NCBI RefSeq assembly: GCF_001975785.1
Contig: NZ_MSFI01000014.1
Span: 1-64,000 of the forward strand
Source: Domibacillus epiphyticus
GTDB taxonomy: Bacteria > Bacillota > Bacilli > Bacillales > Domibacillaceae
Direction of reading: 5' to 3'
Length of the DNA: 64,000 bases
Numbering within the stretch: the stretch's first letter is position 1; each line of letters opens with the position of its first letter. Below, piece after piece: positions 33,363-43,075 of this stretch. Position numbers and translations under genes: made by a program. The notes under the pieces are model-generated. The model did no database searches. It was not told the origin of the DNA and saw nothing but the letters and a program-made list of their open reading frames with translations.

Positions 33363-34070
33363 ATGACGGATGTAAATATTTTTCTGGCATTTGGCGCAGG
33401 ATTCCTCAGCTTTATATCACCGTGCTGTCTGCCGCTCTATCCTGCCTTTTTATCGTATATTACCGGTATGAGTGTGAATGAACTGAAACATGACAATGCA
33501 ATGCTGCAGCGGCGAAGCATGCTGCATACTCTTTTCTTCTTACTTGGTTTTTCACTTGTTTTTATCCTTCTCGGGTTTGGGTCATCCTTTATTGGACAAC
33601 TATTAAAAGAGTGGGACGATCTCATACGGCAACTCGGTGCAATTTTTATTATTTTCTTCGGTCTTGTAGTTACAGGTATTTTGCAGCCGAGGTTTATGAT
33701 GTCGGAAAAACGGGTGGAGTTTAAAAATCGTCCAAGTGGTTATCTTGGTTCCTCATTAATAGGTCTTGCTTTTGCGGCTGGCTGGACACCATGCACCGGC
33801 CCCATTTTGCTGGCGGTTATGAGTTTAGCTAGTACGAACCCTGATTCGGCAATGATATATATGATTGCTTATACGCTAGGATTTGCCATTCCGTTTTTTG
33901 TTTTGTCGTTCTTCATAGGACGGATGAAATGGATTCGTTCAAATAGTGCTAAGATTGTAAAAATCGGCGGTTATGTTATGATTATTATGGGTATAATCCT
34001 CTTTTTTGATTGGATGACGAAGATCATTATGATCTTAACGCCATTATTTGGAGGATTCACCGGTTTTTAA
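33363..34070 (+). CDS. ccdA: CcdA, thiol-disulfide electron carrier of cytochrome c maturation
   Basis: This 235-aa membrane protein (six helices) has the two redox cysteine regions: [17 protein letters not shown] near the N-terminus and [10 protein letters not shown] in the fourth helix. CcdA passes electrons across the membrane to keep apocytochrome haem-binding cysteines and StoA reduced for cytochrome c and spore cortex formation. The ATG at 33363 gives the usual N-terminus [23 protein letters not shown] lies upstream. It is followed by ccdC without the response-regulator gene (ccdB/yneI) found between them in B. subtilis. Confidence 0.92.
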   Translation: MTDVNIFLAFGAGFLSFISPCCLPLYPAFLSYITGMSVNELKHDNAMLQRRSMLHTLFFLLGFSLVFILLGFGSSFIGQLLKEWDDLIRQLGAIFIIFFGLVVTGILQPRFMMSEKRVEFKNRPSGYLGSSLIGLAFAAGWTPCTGPILLAVMSLASTNPDSAMIYMIAYTLGFAIPFFVLSFFIGRMKWIRSNSAKIVKIGGYVMIIMGIILFFDWMTKIIMILTPLFGGFTGF

Positions 34071-34092
34071 CACGTTTGAAGGAATGATAAGA

Positions 34093-34602
34093 ATGGATTG
34101 GATGGTTGCGGCATCATCAGTGGCTGCTGTTTTTATGGGCATCGGCGCACTAATTGTCAGAATGCGGGCAGCGAGAAAGCCAACATCAGCGAAGAAAATC
34201 ATTATGCCGCCGCTATTTATGAGTACAGGTGCCCTTATGTTCTTATTTCCGGCATTTCGGGTCACGGGACTTGAATTATTGGAAGCAACAGCTGTTGGAA
34301 TGATATTTTCCCTTTTATTAATTAAAACGTCTAATTTCGAAATTCGTCATGAATCGATTTATTTAAAACGTTCTAAAGCATTTCCGATCATTTTATTGTC
34401 ATTGCTGATCATCCGCATTTTAGGCAAACTTGTATTGTCGACCACAATTGATATTGGTGAACTGGGGGGCATGTTTTTTATTTTAGCTTTTGCGATGATT
34501 GTCCCTTGGCGCATTGCGATGTACCGCCAATATACAAAATTAAAAAGACAGCTGCCTAACAAGACAACCGCTGCAGCACAATTAAAAACTCCGCTCACTT
34601 GA
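34093..34602 (+). CDS. ccdC: CcdC-like membrane protein (YneJ)
   Basis: This 169-aa protein has about five membrane segments and the family motifs RMRAARKPTSAKKIIMPP and FALIVPWRIA-like FAMIVPWRIAMYRQY. ccdC is cotranscribed with ccdA in Bacillus and is linked to cytochrome c biogenesis, though it is not essential for it. ATG 34093 is preferred because GAAGGAAT is placed well before it; it starts 22 bases after the ccdA stop. Its last codons lie in the terminator shared with yneK. Confidence 0.88.
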   Translation: MDWMVAASSVAAVFMGIGALIVRMRAARKPTSAKKIIMPPLFMSTGALMFLFPAFRVTGLELLEATAVGMIFSLLLIKTSNFEIRHESIYLKRSKAFPIILLSLLIIRILGKLVLSTTIDIGELGGMFFILAFAMIVPWRIAMYRQYTKLKRQLPNKTTAAAQLKTPLT

Positions 34603-34614
34603 GCGGAGTTTTTT
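34584..34614. terminator. Bidirectional terminator between ccdC and yneK
   Basis: AAAAACTCCGCTC and GAGCGGAGTTTTTT arms have a 4-base loop. It overlaps the 3' ends of both convergent genes. Confidence 0.88.
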
Positions 34615-35038
34615 GAAATAAGTGGCTATATGGGGCTACATCAATGTTCATTTCATCAAGTTTTTTGCGTAAAAATTTATGATCGCGTTTCGGTGTGGCT
34701 AAAATATAACCGCGGATAATGAGATCAATTGAGATTCGGCGTGATTTCTCATTAAGCGCAAGTTCACCAATTTTCCCTGCAATTTTATGGCGTGCGACAT
34801 CACGGAAAAGTTCTGGAACCGGGCTGACAAGCTCCTCTAACATCTCTTTTTCGTCTTTACCCCACAATTTCCGGGTTCGATCTACGTAATATTCTTCCCA
34901 ATCCATATCAGATCTACCATCTTGCTTTGGCATTTTTTTTAAAAACTTGCGGAACATAAAAAAACCGCCGATCGCAAATAACGAAACGAGGACAACGGTC
35001 CAGACAACAATAAAATAAGAAAACCAGCCTTCAAGCAT
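34595..35038 (-). CDS. yneK: YneK, DUF2621 membrane-anchored protein
   Basis: This 147-aa protein has an N-terminal membrane segment (residues 6-28), then a cytoplasmic part with the conserved MDWEEYYVDRTRKLWG and LVSPVPELFRDVARHKIAGKIGELAL. DUF2621 proteins are specific to spore formers and their function is not known. Convergent to ccdC and sharing its terminator, as in B. subtilis. Confidence 0.9.
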   Translation of the reverse strand: MLEGWFSYFIVVWTVVLVSLFAIGGFFMFRKFLKKMPKQDGRSDMDWEEYYVDRTRKLWGKDEKEMLEELVSPVPELFRDVARHKIAGKIGELALNEKSRRISIDLIIRGYILATPKRDHKFLRKKLDEMNIDVAPYSHLFQKTPLK

Positions 35039-35165
35039 ACTTCAAACCCCCGTAAGATTTTCTTCTATAAAAATAGTATAACAGAAAAGATCATCTGTTC
35101 ATCCCTTTTCATTTCCTAAACGTTCCGTTATGATAAGAACGTATATACGAAAAGAGGTGGAAGAT

Positions 35166-36287
35166 ATGAAATTTATTCATACGGCCGACTGGCATCTTGG
35201 AAAAATCGTACACGGTGTTTCAATGATAGAAGACCAGCGTTTCGTTTTGAAAAAATTGATTAAGATTATTGAAATTGAAAAACCTGACGCCCTTGTCATT
35301 GCGGGAGATTTATATGATCGGTCCGTGCCGCCTGCTTCCGCTATCAATCTATTAAATCAAGTCCTATTTACTATAAATGTTGAAATGAACGTACCGGTTA
35401 TCGCTATTTCAGGGAATCATGACAGCGCTGACCGTCTTGCGTTCGGTTCGACTTGGTTCAGGCAGAGCCATTTTTATCTGGCAGGAAAACTCGAAAAAGA
35501 AATGTATTGTCCTGTCATTAACGGGGTTCATTTCCACTGTCTTCCGTACGCAGAACCAGGTGTGGTCCGTCATTTATATGAAGATGAATCCATCCAATCA
35601 CATCACGATGCAATGAAAGTTCTGACAGGAAGGCTAAGTGAGCAAATGGATCCTAACGCTTTTCACGTTGCAGTCGGCCATTCGTTTGTGACCGGTGGTG
35701 AAACTAGTGATTCAGAACGAATATTATCTGTCGGTGGTACAGGGAATGTGGGCGCAGAGTTGTTTAGTCCATTTCATTATACTGCTCTTGGCCACCTTCA
35801 CAATCCGAATGCAATACGCCATGAAAAAGTACAGTACTCTGGATCGTTATTAAAGTATTCTTTTTCTGAAGCATCCCATACGAAAAGTATCTCTATTATC
35901 GAATTGGACGAGAAAGGGCAGCTGTCTGTTACGCAGGAACCGTTGACGCCTCTTCGTGATATGAAAGAAATAAAAGGCTTTTTTGATGAAATAATGGAGA
36001 TGGATGAAGTGGATGACTATATAAAAGTAACATTGAAAGATGAAGGCGCAATCCTTGATCCAATGGCAAAATTAAAAATGAAGTTCCCAAATATTTTGCA
36101 TCTTGAGAGGGCAGCATTAAAAGCGGGTTCTACTATTTCAGCGGCCGAGCTTAAGAAACAAAAAAATGAACTAGAATTGTTTGGCGAGTTTTACGAAGTG
36201 ATGACCGGCCTTTCCTTTTCAGCAGAAAAAGAAGCATATATTGCTTCTGTTATGGATGATGTAAAAAAAGGTCGTGAGTACGCATGA
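35166..36287 (+). CDS. sbcD: SbcD, nuclease subunit of the SbcCD (Mre11-Rad50) complex
   Basis: This 373-aa protein has the calcineurin-type phosphoesterase motifs for two manganese ions: FIHTADWHLGK, VIAGDLYDR, ISGNHDSADR, VAVGHSFV and ALGHLHNP. With SbcC it cuts DNA hairpins and protein-blocked ends during repair. The ATG at 35166 follows AAAGAGGTGG. The last four bases overlap the start of sbcC (ATGA), so the two are coupled. The palindrome-rich satellite array would be a natural substrate class. Confidence 0.95.
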   Translation: MKFIHTADWHLGKIVHGVSMIEDQRFVLKKLIKIIEIEKPDALVIAGDLYDRSVPPASAINLLNQVLFTINVEMNVPVIAISGNHDSADRLAFGSTWFRQSHFYLAGKLEKEMYCPVINGVHFHCLPYAEPGVVRHLYEDESIQSHHDAMKVLTGRLSEQMDPNAFHVAVGHSFVTGGETSDSERILSVGGTGNVGAELFSPFHYTALGHLHNPNAIRHEKVQYSGSLLKYSFSEASHTKSISIIELDEKGQLSVTQEPLTPLRDMKEIKGFFDEIMEMDEVDDYIKVTLKDEGAILDPMAKLKMKFPNILHLERAALKAGSTISAAELKKQKNELELFGEFYEVMTGLSFSAEKEAYIASVMDDVKKGREYA

Positions 36288-39200
36288 AACCGGTCAAATT
36301 AACAATGACTGCATTTGGTCCATATGCAGGACGCCAGGAAATCGATTTTTCCCTGTTAGAAAATCGAAAAATGTTTGTGATCTCCGGGAAAACGGGTTCC
36401 GGGAAAACCACGATTTTTGATGCCATTAGCTTTGCCATGTACGGAAAACCGAGCGGCGATAATCGAAGCGCAGGGGACATGAGAAGCCAGTTTGCTGACC
36501 CAAAACAGGCAACGAAGGTGGAACTTTTATTTGAATTAAAAGGGAAACAATATGTCATTCGCAGAACTCCGCAGCAGGAAAAAATGAAAGCGCGTGGAGA
36601 TGGAACGACGATGGCGAATGCGACAGCGGAGCTTCATGAACTGACTGAAGAAGGAAAGCTTGTTCTTCTAGCCGCTAATGTACGGGATACCGACGAAAAA
36701 ATGAATGAATTAATCGGTCTTGAAGCAAATCAGTTTCGGCAGATTTTAATGATTCCGCAAGGTGAGTTCCAAAAGCTCCTAATGGCGAGTAGTCAGGATA
36801 AAGAGAAGATTCTGCAAAAACTCTTCCAAACGCTTTTTTATAAACAAGTCGAAGACCGTTTGAAAGAAAAAGCTGATGTGTTAAAGCAGGAAGCAGGAAA
36901 AGCAATTGATCAGCAAATAATACTTTTAAAGAGTATACCGCCTTATTCTGATCAAATGAGATTGCTGCTCGAGAAGGATGATGTAACGAAAGAAGCCATA
37001 CTCGACCAGCTTGAGGCCGACCTTCTGCAGATGAACGATGAGTATTCCACCATGAAGGAAACCATGATGAATCTAAACAAAGAGCGGGATGATCAGGTCG
37101 CTGCCCGTGAACGGAGCATCGCGCTGAACGATCAATTTGACCGGCTGGAGCAAGCGCTCGAGATAAAGAACCAACTGGATAAACAGCAGGAATCCATGCA
37201 ACAATTGAAAAAGAACATTGAACTCGGGGAAAAAGCGGAAAAGCTCATTTCGTACGAAGAAAGTGTACGTAAGGCGAAAAAAACGGCTGAACGAGCTCTT
37301 GAACGAAAGAATGAAGCCGTAGAAAATGAGAAGTCGGCGCGCCAGAGGTTTTTACAGGTAGATGCGGCGTTTAAAAGAGAACAAAATCGCCAGCCTGAAC
37401 GGGACGAAACTATGCAGCGCTTTCAGTACTTAGAAGCAATGAAAGACGCTGTCCTTTCATTTAACGAAGCCATACAGAATGAGTCGAATTGCCGTGAAAA
37501 GCTTGAAAAGGCGAAGGCTGATGGAACCGAAATGGAAGAAAATCTTCAAAAACTTAATAGGGCACTTGTACAGTTGGAAAAGGACCTTGAACCGCTGCAT
37601 TCCGCTGGTGAAAGATACATTGAAGCGGAGCATCTTGTTGAAAAAATCATGCAGCGGCTCGAGCAGTATAACGAAATAGTGAGTATAGAAAAAAGCCTAA
37701 TTTTGTTAATGGAAAACGAAACAAAAGCGGAACGCACATATAAAGAAGTGGATCAGCAATGGGCAAAATCCAAAAATCAACTAAACACCCTGCGACAAGA
37801 GTTATATCAAGAGCAAGCGTCCATTTTGGCGGAGAATTTAACAACGGGTAAACCATGTGCGGTCTGCGGGTCTATTCATCATCCAAATCCAGCAGTTCAG
37901 AAATCTTCAACCGCCAGCCTGAAGTTAGTCGAGCAAACGGAGCGTGAAGCAGCATCTCTTGAGAAAAAAACACGTGATGCTGAAAGGGAATTAGCGGCCA
38001 TCCGTTTTAAAATAGAGTCAGCGAAAACCGACATTGAAAAGTTGAAATCAAAGATCCCTGATGGCCAATCTGGATCAGATATCGAAGAAGCACTGGCACA
38101 GGCGAAAAAACAGCATGAAACAGCAGCAAATGACCGCTCAAAGAAACAGCTTTTGACGGACAGCTTGCAACATAAGAAACAAGAAAAGGAACTACTTTTA
38201 AAACAAGTAGAACAAAATCGACAGAAGCAGGCTGACGAGAATCATAAACAAATTGAAGCCAAAAGCATACTTGCTCAAATGAAAAAGACGATACCAGAGC
38301 CAATGCGCGATGTTCAAGTCTTTTTACAGTCATTTGAGGAATTAAAGAATCAAGTGGAACAAAACCAGCGATTGTTTAATGAAACACAATCCGCATTCCA
38401 TGAATGGAGTACAGTCTTGCAATCAGCTGTTGCCGTCGTGAATGAGAGAGAACAGGCGGCTATTGAGTCAAACAGGTCGTTAAACGAAGCAACCGCATCA
38501 CTAACCGAAAGACTTAAAGCACTAGGTTTTATTGATATACACGCGTATGAAGAAGCCAAATCGTACGTACATGAGCTTTCACGAATGAAGGAGTCGGCTG
38601 AACGTTATGATCAAGAGCAGCAAATGATTCGTATGCGTATCGACGAATTGAATAAAGTGACAGCAGAATTGGAACGTGTTGATATCAATGAACTGGACAG
38701 CGCGATTGATTCATTAAATTTAAAGTTGGGCGAATGGACGAATAAAGCTGCTGCACTCGCCTCTCAGGTGAATGAATCAAAACGACTTAGGGAAGCGGTT
38801 CAGCGTTTATCTGAACAAATCTTGCGCGTGGAGGAAGAGTATCGCCTGACGGGGCATTTGTATGATGTCGCGCATGGAAAAAACGAATTAAAAGTTACTT
38901 TCGAGCGCTATGTGCTGGCATCTTTTCTGGAAGATATATTGTCATCGGCGAATACACGCCTTGCAGGGATGACAAATGGAAGATTCCGCCTTTTACGACA
39001 GGTAGAGCGTTCAAAAGGAAATGCACAGAGCGGCCTTGAATTATTGGCGTTTGATCAATATACAGGTCAGAGCAGGCATGTAAAAACGCTATCCGGAGGA
39101 GAAAGCTTTAAAGCAGCTCTTGCACTAGCTTTAGGGCTTGCAGAAGTGGTGCAGAATTACGCAGGAGGGGTATCGCTCGAGACGATGTTTGTAGACGAAG

Positions 39201-39391
39201 GATTTGGAACGCTGGACCCTGAGTCACTTGACCAGGCGATTGAAACACTTATGGATATTCAATCAGACGGAAGACTTGTCGGAATTATTTCCCATGTACC
39301 GGAGTTAAAAGAACGGATTGACGCCCGACTGGAAGTGAAACAGTTCGATACCGGAAGCAAGGCGATGTTCGTGTTCTCAGGAAAGGAATAA
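36284..39391 (+). CDS. sbcC: SbcC, SMC-like ATPase subunit of SbcCD
   Basis: This 1035-aa protein has Walker A (SGKTGSGKTT) at the N-terminus, long coiled coils, and the zinc hook C525-AV-C528 in the middle. The C-terminal half carries the ABC signature (LSGGESFKAALALALG) and Walker B/D-loop (MFVDEGFGTLD). It clamps DNA and powers SbcD. All motifs are intact and the length is normal for Bacillus. Confidence 0.96.
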   Translation: MKPVKLTMTAFGPYAGRQEIDFSLLENRKMFVISGKTGSGKTTIFDAISFAMYGKPSGDNRSAGDMRSQFADPKQATKVELLFELKGKQYVIRRTPQQEKMKARGDGTTMANATAELHELTEEGKLVLLAANVRDTDEKMNELIGLEANQFRQILMIPQGEFQKLLMASSQDKEKILQKLFQTLFYKQVEDRLKEKADVLKQEAGKAIDQQIILLKSIPPYSDQMRLLLEKDDVTKEAILDQLEADLLQMNDEYSTMKETMMNLNKERDDQVAARERSIALNDQFDRLEQALEIKNQLDKQQESMQQLKKNIELGEKAEKLISYEESVRKAKKTAERALERKNEAVENEKSARQRFLQVDAAFKREQNRQPERDETMQRFQYLEAMKDAVLSFNEAIQNESNCREKLEKAKADGTEMEENLQKLNRALVQLEKDLEPLHSAGERYIEAEHLVEKIMQRLEQYNEIVSIEKSLILLMENETKAERTYKEVDQQWAKSKNQLNTLRQELYQEQASILAENLTTGKPCAVCGSIHHPNPAVQKSSTASLKLVEQTEREAASLEKKTRDAERELAAIRFKIESAKTDIEKLKSKIPDGQSGSDIEEALAQAKKQHETAANDRSKKQLLTDSLQHKKQEKELLLKQVEQNRQKQADENHKQIEAKSILAQMKKTIPEPMRDVQVFLQSFEELKNQVEQNQRLFNETQSAFHEWSTVLQSAVAVVNEREQAAIESNRSLNEATASLTERLKALGFIDIHAYEEAKSYVHELSRMKESAERYDQEQQMIRMRIDELNKVTAELERVDINELDSAIDSLNLKLGEWTNKAAALASQVNESKRLREAVQRLSEQILRVEEEYRLTGHLYDVAHGKNELKVTFERYVLASFLEDILSSANTRLAGMTNGRFRLLRQVERSKGNAQSGLELLAFDQYTGQSRHVKTLSGGESFKAALALALGLAEVVQNYAGGVSLETMFVDEGFGTLDPESLDQAIETLMDIQSDGRLVGIISHVPELKERIDARLEVKQFDTGSKAMFVFSGKE

Positions 39392-39496
39392 AACAATCGT
39401 TCATAAATTTTTCATGAGGAAAATGCAAAACGTGATTGAGAAATGAGCGGGTTTCCTCTAGGATTAAAATATAAAAGCTGCATGGAGGGAATACTT

Positions 39497-40081
39497 TTGA
39501 AATTACTTTGTAAAATGGCGCTTGCTGTTGTAACCATGATCGTTTTATCTGCCTGCAGCAGCAATTTTCAAGCCAATATGGATGTGGAAGTCGATGACTT
39601 TACACATGTGAATCAAAACGGGAATGAAGTAAGTTTGGGTGATTTAAAAGGAAAAGTATGGATCGCGAATTTTATTTTTACAAATTGTACAACGGTTTGC
39701 CCGCCAATGACTCATAATATGAGTGAACTCCAGGATTTATTGAATAAAGAAGGAGTAAAAGAATACCGTATTATTTCATTTAGTGTTGATCCAAAAAGAG
39801 ATACACCGAAAGTATTGAAGGAGTATATTTCCAAATATGAAGCGGATGAGTCGAATTGGGACTTATTAACGGGTTATGATAGTGACTATATTCGCGAATT
39901 TGCGAAAGGAAGCTTTCAAACGCTAGCGGTGCCAGATCCAAACTCCGATCAATTCATGCATGGGACGAGCTTTTATTTAGTGGATAAAGAAGGCACCGTT
40001 GTGAAAAGTTACAGCGGAAATACAGATGTGCCATTTGATGAAATCGTCCTTGATATGAAGCACTTATCAAAAGAAACATAA
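39497..40081 (+). CDS. SCO1/SenC-type copper chaperone lipoprotein (YpmQ-like)
   Basis: This 194-aa protein starts at a TTG 8 bases after GGAGGG. A lipoprotein signal ends in LSAC (Cys20). The thioredoxin-like domain has the copper ligands Cys64-x3-Cys68 (FTNCTTVCPP) and His155 (QFMHGTS), and FSVDPKRDTP is the family mark. SCO proteins load or reduce the Cu-A site of cytochrome c oxidase. It is monocistronic. The nearby ccdA/ccdC genes share the respiratory theme. Confidence 0.92.
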   Translation: MKLLCKMALAVVTMIVLSACSSNFQANMDVEVDDFTHVNQNGNEVSLGDLKGKVWIANFIFTNCTTVCPPMTHNMSELQDLLNKEGVKEYRIISFSVDPKRDTPKVLKEYISKYEADESNWDLLTGYDSDYIREFAKGSFQTLAVPDPNSDQFMHGTSFYLVDKEGTVVKSYSGNTDVPFDEIVLDMKHLSKET

Positions 40082-40083
40082 TG

Positions 40084-40115
40084 GAAAGCCTCGATTGCAA
40101 AAATCGGGGCTTTTA
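40084..40115 (+). terminator. Terminator after the SCO gene
   Basis: AAAGCCTCGATT and AATCGGGGCTTTT arms have a 4-base loop. Confidence 0.75.
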
Positions 40116-40262
40116 CCTTAATAATCATCCAATAATTTTAAAAACAAGTCTTGACTTTTTAGAAATTTACGAAAATTTAATATATTTTACTTGCGGAAAT
40201 TCCCTTGTTTGTGTAAGATAAGAGTACAGATTTTTTCTGAATATTCAATAAGGGGTGATTTT

Positions 40263-40442
40263 ATGAACTACGGATTCTACAAATTTGGGTCAACTAACAG
40301 CGTTAAGTGTGAATGCGGCTGGGAAGGACAGCGTGCGGAATTAAGACGGGCGATGGTCGTTCTCGAACAGACAAAGTGCGGCTCCATTTTTGATGCCGAA
40401 GATGTTTATATTTGCCCTAGCTGTGAATCCCGAAAGTATTAA
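40263..40442 (+). CDS. Small zinc-ribbon protein
   Basis: This 59-aa protein has CECGW near the start and CPSC near the end, so one zinc-ribbon is likely, with a third Cys (TKCGS) in the middle. AAGGGGTGA precedes the ATG at 40263. I do not recognise a named family. It stands alone between the SCO gene and the PucR-type regulator, and a weak hairpin (CGGGATCTTATAATGATCCCG) near 40535 ends the region. Confidence 0.65.
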   Translation: MNYGFYKFGSTNSVKCECGWEGQRAELRRAMVVLEQTKCGSIFDAEDVYICPSCESRKY

Positions 40443-40630
40443 ACCTCTCCATTTAGACCGGCCTTCGAATTTCATTTACTTTCCAGTGTAGTCTTCAGCG
40501 ACAGCCAGCAGCCAATTGCCCTAGATGACCATGTGCGGGATCTTATAATGATCCCGCTTTTCCAATTCTTTTTTACAATGGCATTTCCTCGATTTATAAT
40601 AGAAGTATTCAAAGGCAGTGGAGGAGTAAA

Positions 40631-41857
40631 ATGTCAAACGCAGGAAATCACTATTTCAACCTTGAGTATGAATCAATTGAGATGCTGGCGGACCGCATTA
40701 GTGAAGCGCTTCATTGCCCAATCACAATTGAAGATGCGAATCACCAAATTATTGCTTACAGCCGGCATGAAGGGGAAATTGATCCTGTTCGGATTGCAAC
40801 TATTATGAGACGGCGTGTACCTGAACACGTCATAAATAGTCTATGGAAAAGTGGAGCGATCCCGAAACTATTTGAATCGGACGAACCGGTGATCATTCCG
40901 GCTATTGATCAAGTGGCACTAGGCGAACGGGTAGCTATCTCTGTCAGAAAGCAAGATAAAGTCATCGGTTTCATTTGGGCACAATCCAAAGCGATTTTTA
41001 CAGATGAGCAAATGTCCATTTTAAAAGAAGCTGCAAGAGCAGTAAAACATCAGCTTTTACAGCATGAAAAACAGAAGCGTGCAGCTGAAGAAAGTCATCA
41101 AGAATTCTTTTGGAAGTTATTAACCGGTCATTTTAATGGAAAAAATGAAATTGATCAGGCCAATAGAGTTTACGGGCTTCCATTGTCCGGTGATCTGATT
41201 ACTGTAATTTTTGACTTTGGTAGAACAATTGATCAAACATTGGAACGGCAAATTGATTATCTTGTTGAAACGCTGCAGCAAGTTTCATGTATTACCAGAA
41301 CGTATGATGGTGAGCATCTTATTTTACTAATTCGTTTTTCTGAAAAATCCGAAACGGATGTATTGGATGATTATGTTAATGATTTTATAAAAAAAACAAC
41401 GGAACGTCTTCAAGTTCGTCCAATTGGAGCAGGTGGGAGCGCCGTGAACAATCCACTGGATGTGAAGAGAAGTTATCAAGAAGCGTTGTATGTGCTGCGC
41501 ATGAAGAGACTTTTTCCGACTGTTCATATACCCAGCTGTTATGAAAAGCTTGGCATATTTCAAGCAATTGAAGAGTTTCGTGCTGTTCGAAAAGGTAAAC
41601 AAAATAAAACTGTGGAAAAACTGAAGGAATATGACCATATCCATAATGCGAATATGCTGGAAACGATTTATACGTTTTTAGCTTTTGATGGCAATATGAA
41701 TGAAGCTGCAGCTGTACTGCATGTTCATCCAAATACTTTAGCGTATCGCTTAAAACGAATTTCGGAAATTTCAGGGTTGAATTTGAAAGATATGAACGAT
41801 AAAACATTGTTATATATTGATTTATTAATCATGCATTTAGAGGATTCGCTTTTGTAG
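40631..41857 (+). CDS. PucR/CdaR-family transcriptional regulator (PutR-like)
   Basis: This 408-aa protein has an N-terminal ligand-binding, GAF-like part (residues 10-140), a middle GGDEF-like CdaR domain, and the C-terminal PucR helix-turn-helix DGNMNEAAAVLHVHPNTLAYRLKRISEISG. The family activates genes for purine, sugar diacid or proline use; the domain layout is closest to PutR-type proline activators. GGAGG precedes the ATG by 7 bases. Its targets are not next to it, so its regulon cannot be read from here. Confidence 0.85.
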   Translation: MSNAGNHYFNLEYESIEMLADRISEALHCPITIEDANHQIIAYSRHEGEIDPVRIATIMRRRVPEHVINSLWKSGAIPKLFESDEPVIIPAIDQVALGERVAISVRKQDKVIGFIWAQSKAIFTDEQMSILKEAARAVKHQLLQHEKQKRAAEESHQEFFWKLLTGHFNGKNEIDQANRVYGLPLSGDLITVIFDFGRTIDQTLERQIDYLVETLQQVSCITRTYDGEHLILLIRFSEKSETDVLDDYVNDFIKKTTERLQVRPIGAGGSAVNNPLDVKRSYQEALYVLRMKRLFPTVHIPSCYEKLGIFQAIEEFRAVRKGKQNKTVEKLKEYDHIHNANMLETIYTFLAFDGNMNEAAAVLHVHPNTLAYRLKRISEISGLNLKDMNDKTLLYIDLLIMHLEDSLL

Positions 41858-42254
41858 AGAGAAACATCCACTCTCAATTTTTGATTCTAAATTATGTTAG
41901 TTTTTAAATTTATTGTTCATGCATTGGAGACATACTTTTGACAAGGTCTGTGAAGGGCAATTATTTTTGTCAATAATAGCTTCAATTGGTTTTATTTGTA
42001 CGATATTTTTCATTCATTGATTTTTACTGGTGACGCAATGTTTTCTCAAATACTATGATTTCAATCGTATTTAACACAGGCATAATAACTCAGAAGTATA
42101 TTCAAAAAATAGTTTAAAGAAAACGTTATAGAATTATCATTTATTTTTTATCTAGTATTACCAATATCATAGAACAGTATTTACTTATGTTTGGAACCTT
42201 TTGAGTCTTTGCAATTATTTTCCCTGAGTTTTTTTAAGACTAAAGCGTTAGAAG
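41858..42254. other. AT-rich intergenic region
   Basis: About 400 bases with no open frame, repeat or promoter that I can defend. Confidence 0.4.
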
Positions 42255-42298
42255 AAAAGAACACCGGACGTATAACTTTCAGCCGGTGTTCTTTTTTC
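42255..42298. terminator. Terminator of the L,D-transpeptidase gene
   Basis: AAAAGAACACCGG and CCGGTGTTCTTTTTT enclose about 15 bases. On the minus strand it follows the gene's stop by 13 bases. Confidence 0.8.
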
Positions 42299-42310
42299 TA
42301 TATTCTTCGG

Positions 42311-43018
42311 TTATTGATTTTTAAGCACATCTTTAATGGAATCAGATGTGCCAATAACGATTTTAGGTTTTTTCGCTGGATCCAGCCATTTCATTAAGAC
42401 CGTTAGATGGGATTCGCTGAGAGCGATGCATCCGGCTGTTGGGGTTGAACTACTGCGCCAACGATGAATAAAAATAGCACTTCCTGCGTTTTTTACAATC
42501 GGTTTTTCGTTATAACGGATAATAATGGCATGTTTGTATAACGAGTGATTTAAGCGTTCAAAAGATTTCCAGCGTGTGGCTGGATTACCCCGATAATAAA
42601 TCCATTTATTGTAATCTTTTGAAAGTGAATCATCCACCCAGTAATGAAACTTATTCGTGACAGTATATTTAGATTTTACTCCGGCCGGCTTTGCTGCAAA
42701 GCCGAACATGTCACCAATTAAATACATACCTGTTGGCGTAGCGCCATCACCTTCCTTCTTGGTAAATGACAGTCCGCTTTTCCCTGTTACAGCTGGCGAA
42801 ACCCGCTTTAATACCCACTTGCTTCCTACTTTCTCATACAGTTTAACGGTTGCTTTCACGGATGAAGTGCTTCCTTCTGCAATCATCACTTGCTTGCTGT
42901 CAGTCACGTTTGAAAGATAAGCTGCGTACGGATCAACCGCCGCTTCAGGTGTTTGAGGCAATATAGTCGCTATTACGAGTAAAAGTGCGAAGAAGATTGA
43001 AAAAAAATAACGCATCAT
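42311..43018 (-). CDS. Exported L,D-transpeptidase (YkuD domain)
   Basis: This 235-aa protein has an N-terminal signal peptide (residues 1-26, ending EAA). A YkuD domain follows with the catalytic His and Cys of IFIHRWRSSSTPTAGCIALS. GATPTGMYLIGDMFGF is the expected conserved segment before it. Such enzymes form 3-3 crosslinks or modify peptidoglycan outside the membrane, often in spores or stationary cells. The gene is monocistronic between two terminators. Confidence 0.85.
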   Translation of the reverse strand: MMRYFFSIFFALLLVIATILPQTPEAAVDPYAAYLSNVTDSKQVMIAEGSTSSVKATVKLYEKVGSKWVLKRVSPAVTGKSGLSFTKKEGDGATPTGMYLIGDMFGFAAKPAGVKSKYTVTNKFHYWVDDSLSKDYNKWIYYRGNPATRWKSFERLNHSLYKHAIIIRYNEKPIVKNAGSAIFIHRWRSSSTPTAGCIALSESHLTVLMKWLDPAKKPKIVIGTSDSIKDVLKNQ

Positions 43019-43040
43019 GGATTCTCCTTTTTATTATTTA

Positions 43041-43067
43041 AAAAGCAGACGGAATAGTCCGTCTGCT
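43041..43067. terminator. Terminator of the acetate symporter operon
   Basis: AGCAGACGGA and TCCGTCTGCT pair around ATAG. On the minus strand it runs into TTTTTAAATAA. Confidence 0.8.
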
Positions 43068-43075
43068 CCGTATAC

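Noticed and set aside
40533-40808. A plus-strand frame overlapping the start of the PucR-type gene
   Set aside because: It is a shadow frame with no ribosome binding site; the PucR frame has GGAGG and full domain content.
41858-42254. Possible small gene near 42191
   Set aside because: The frame runs into the terminator of the L,D-transpeptidase gene and lacks start signals.
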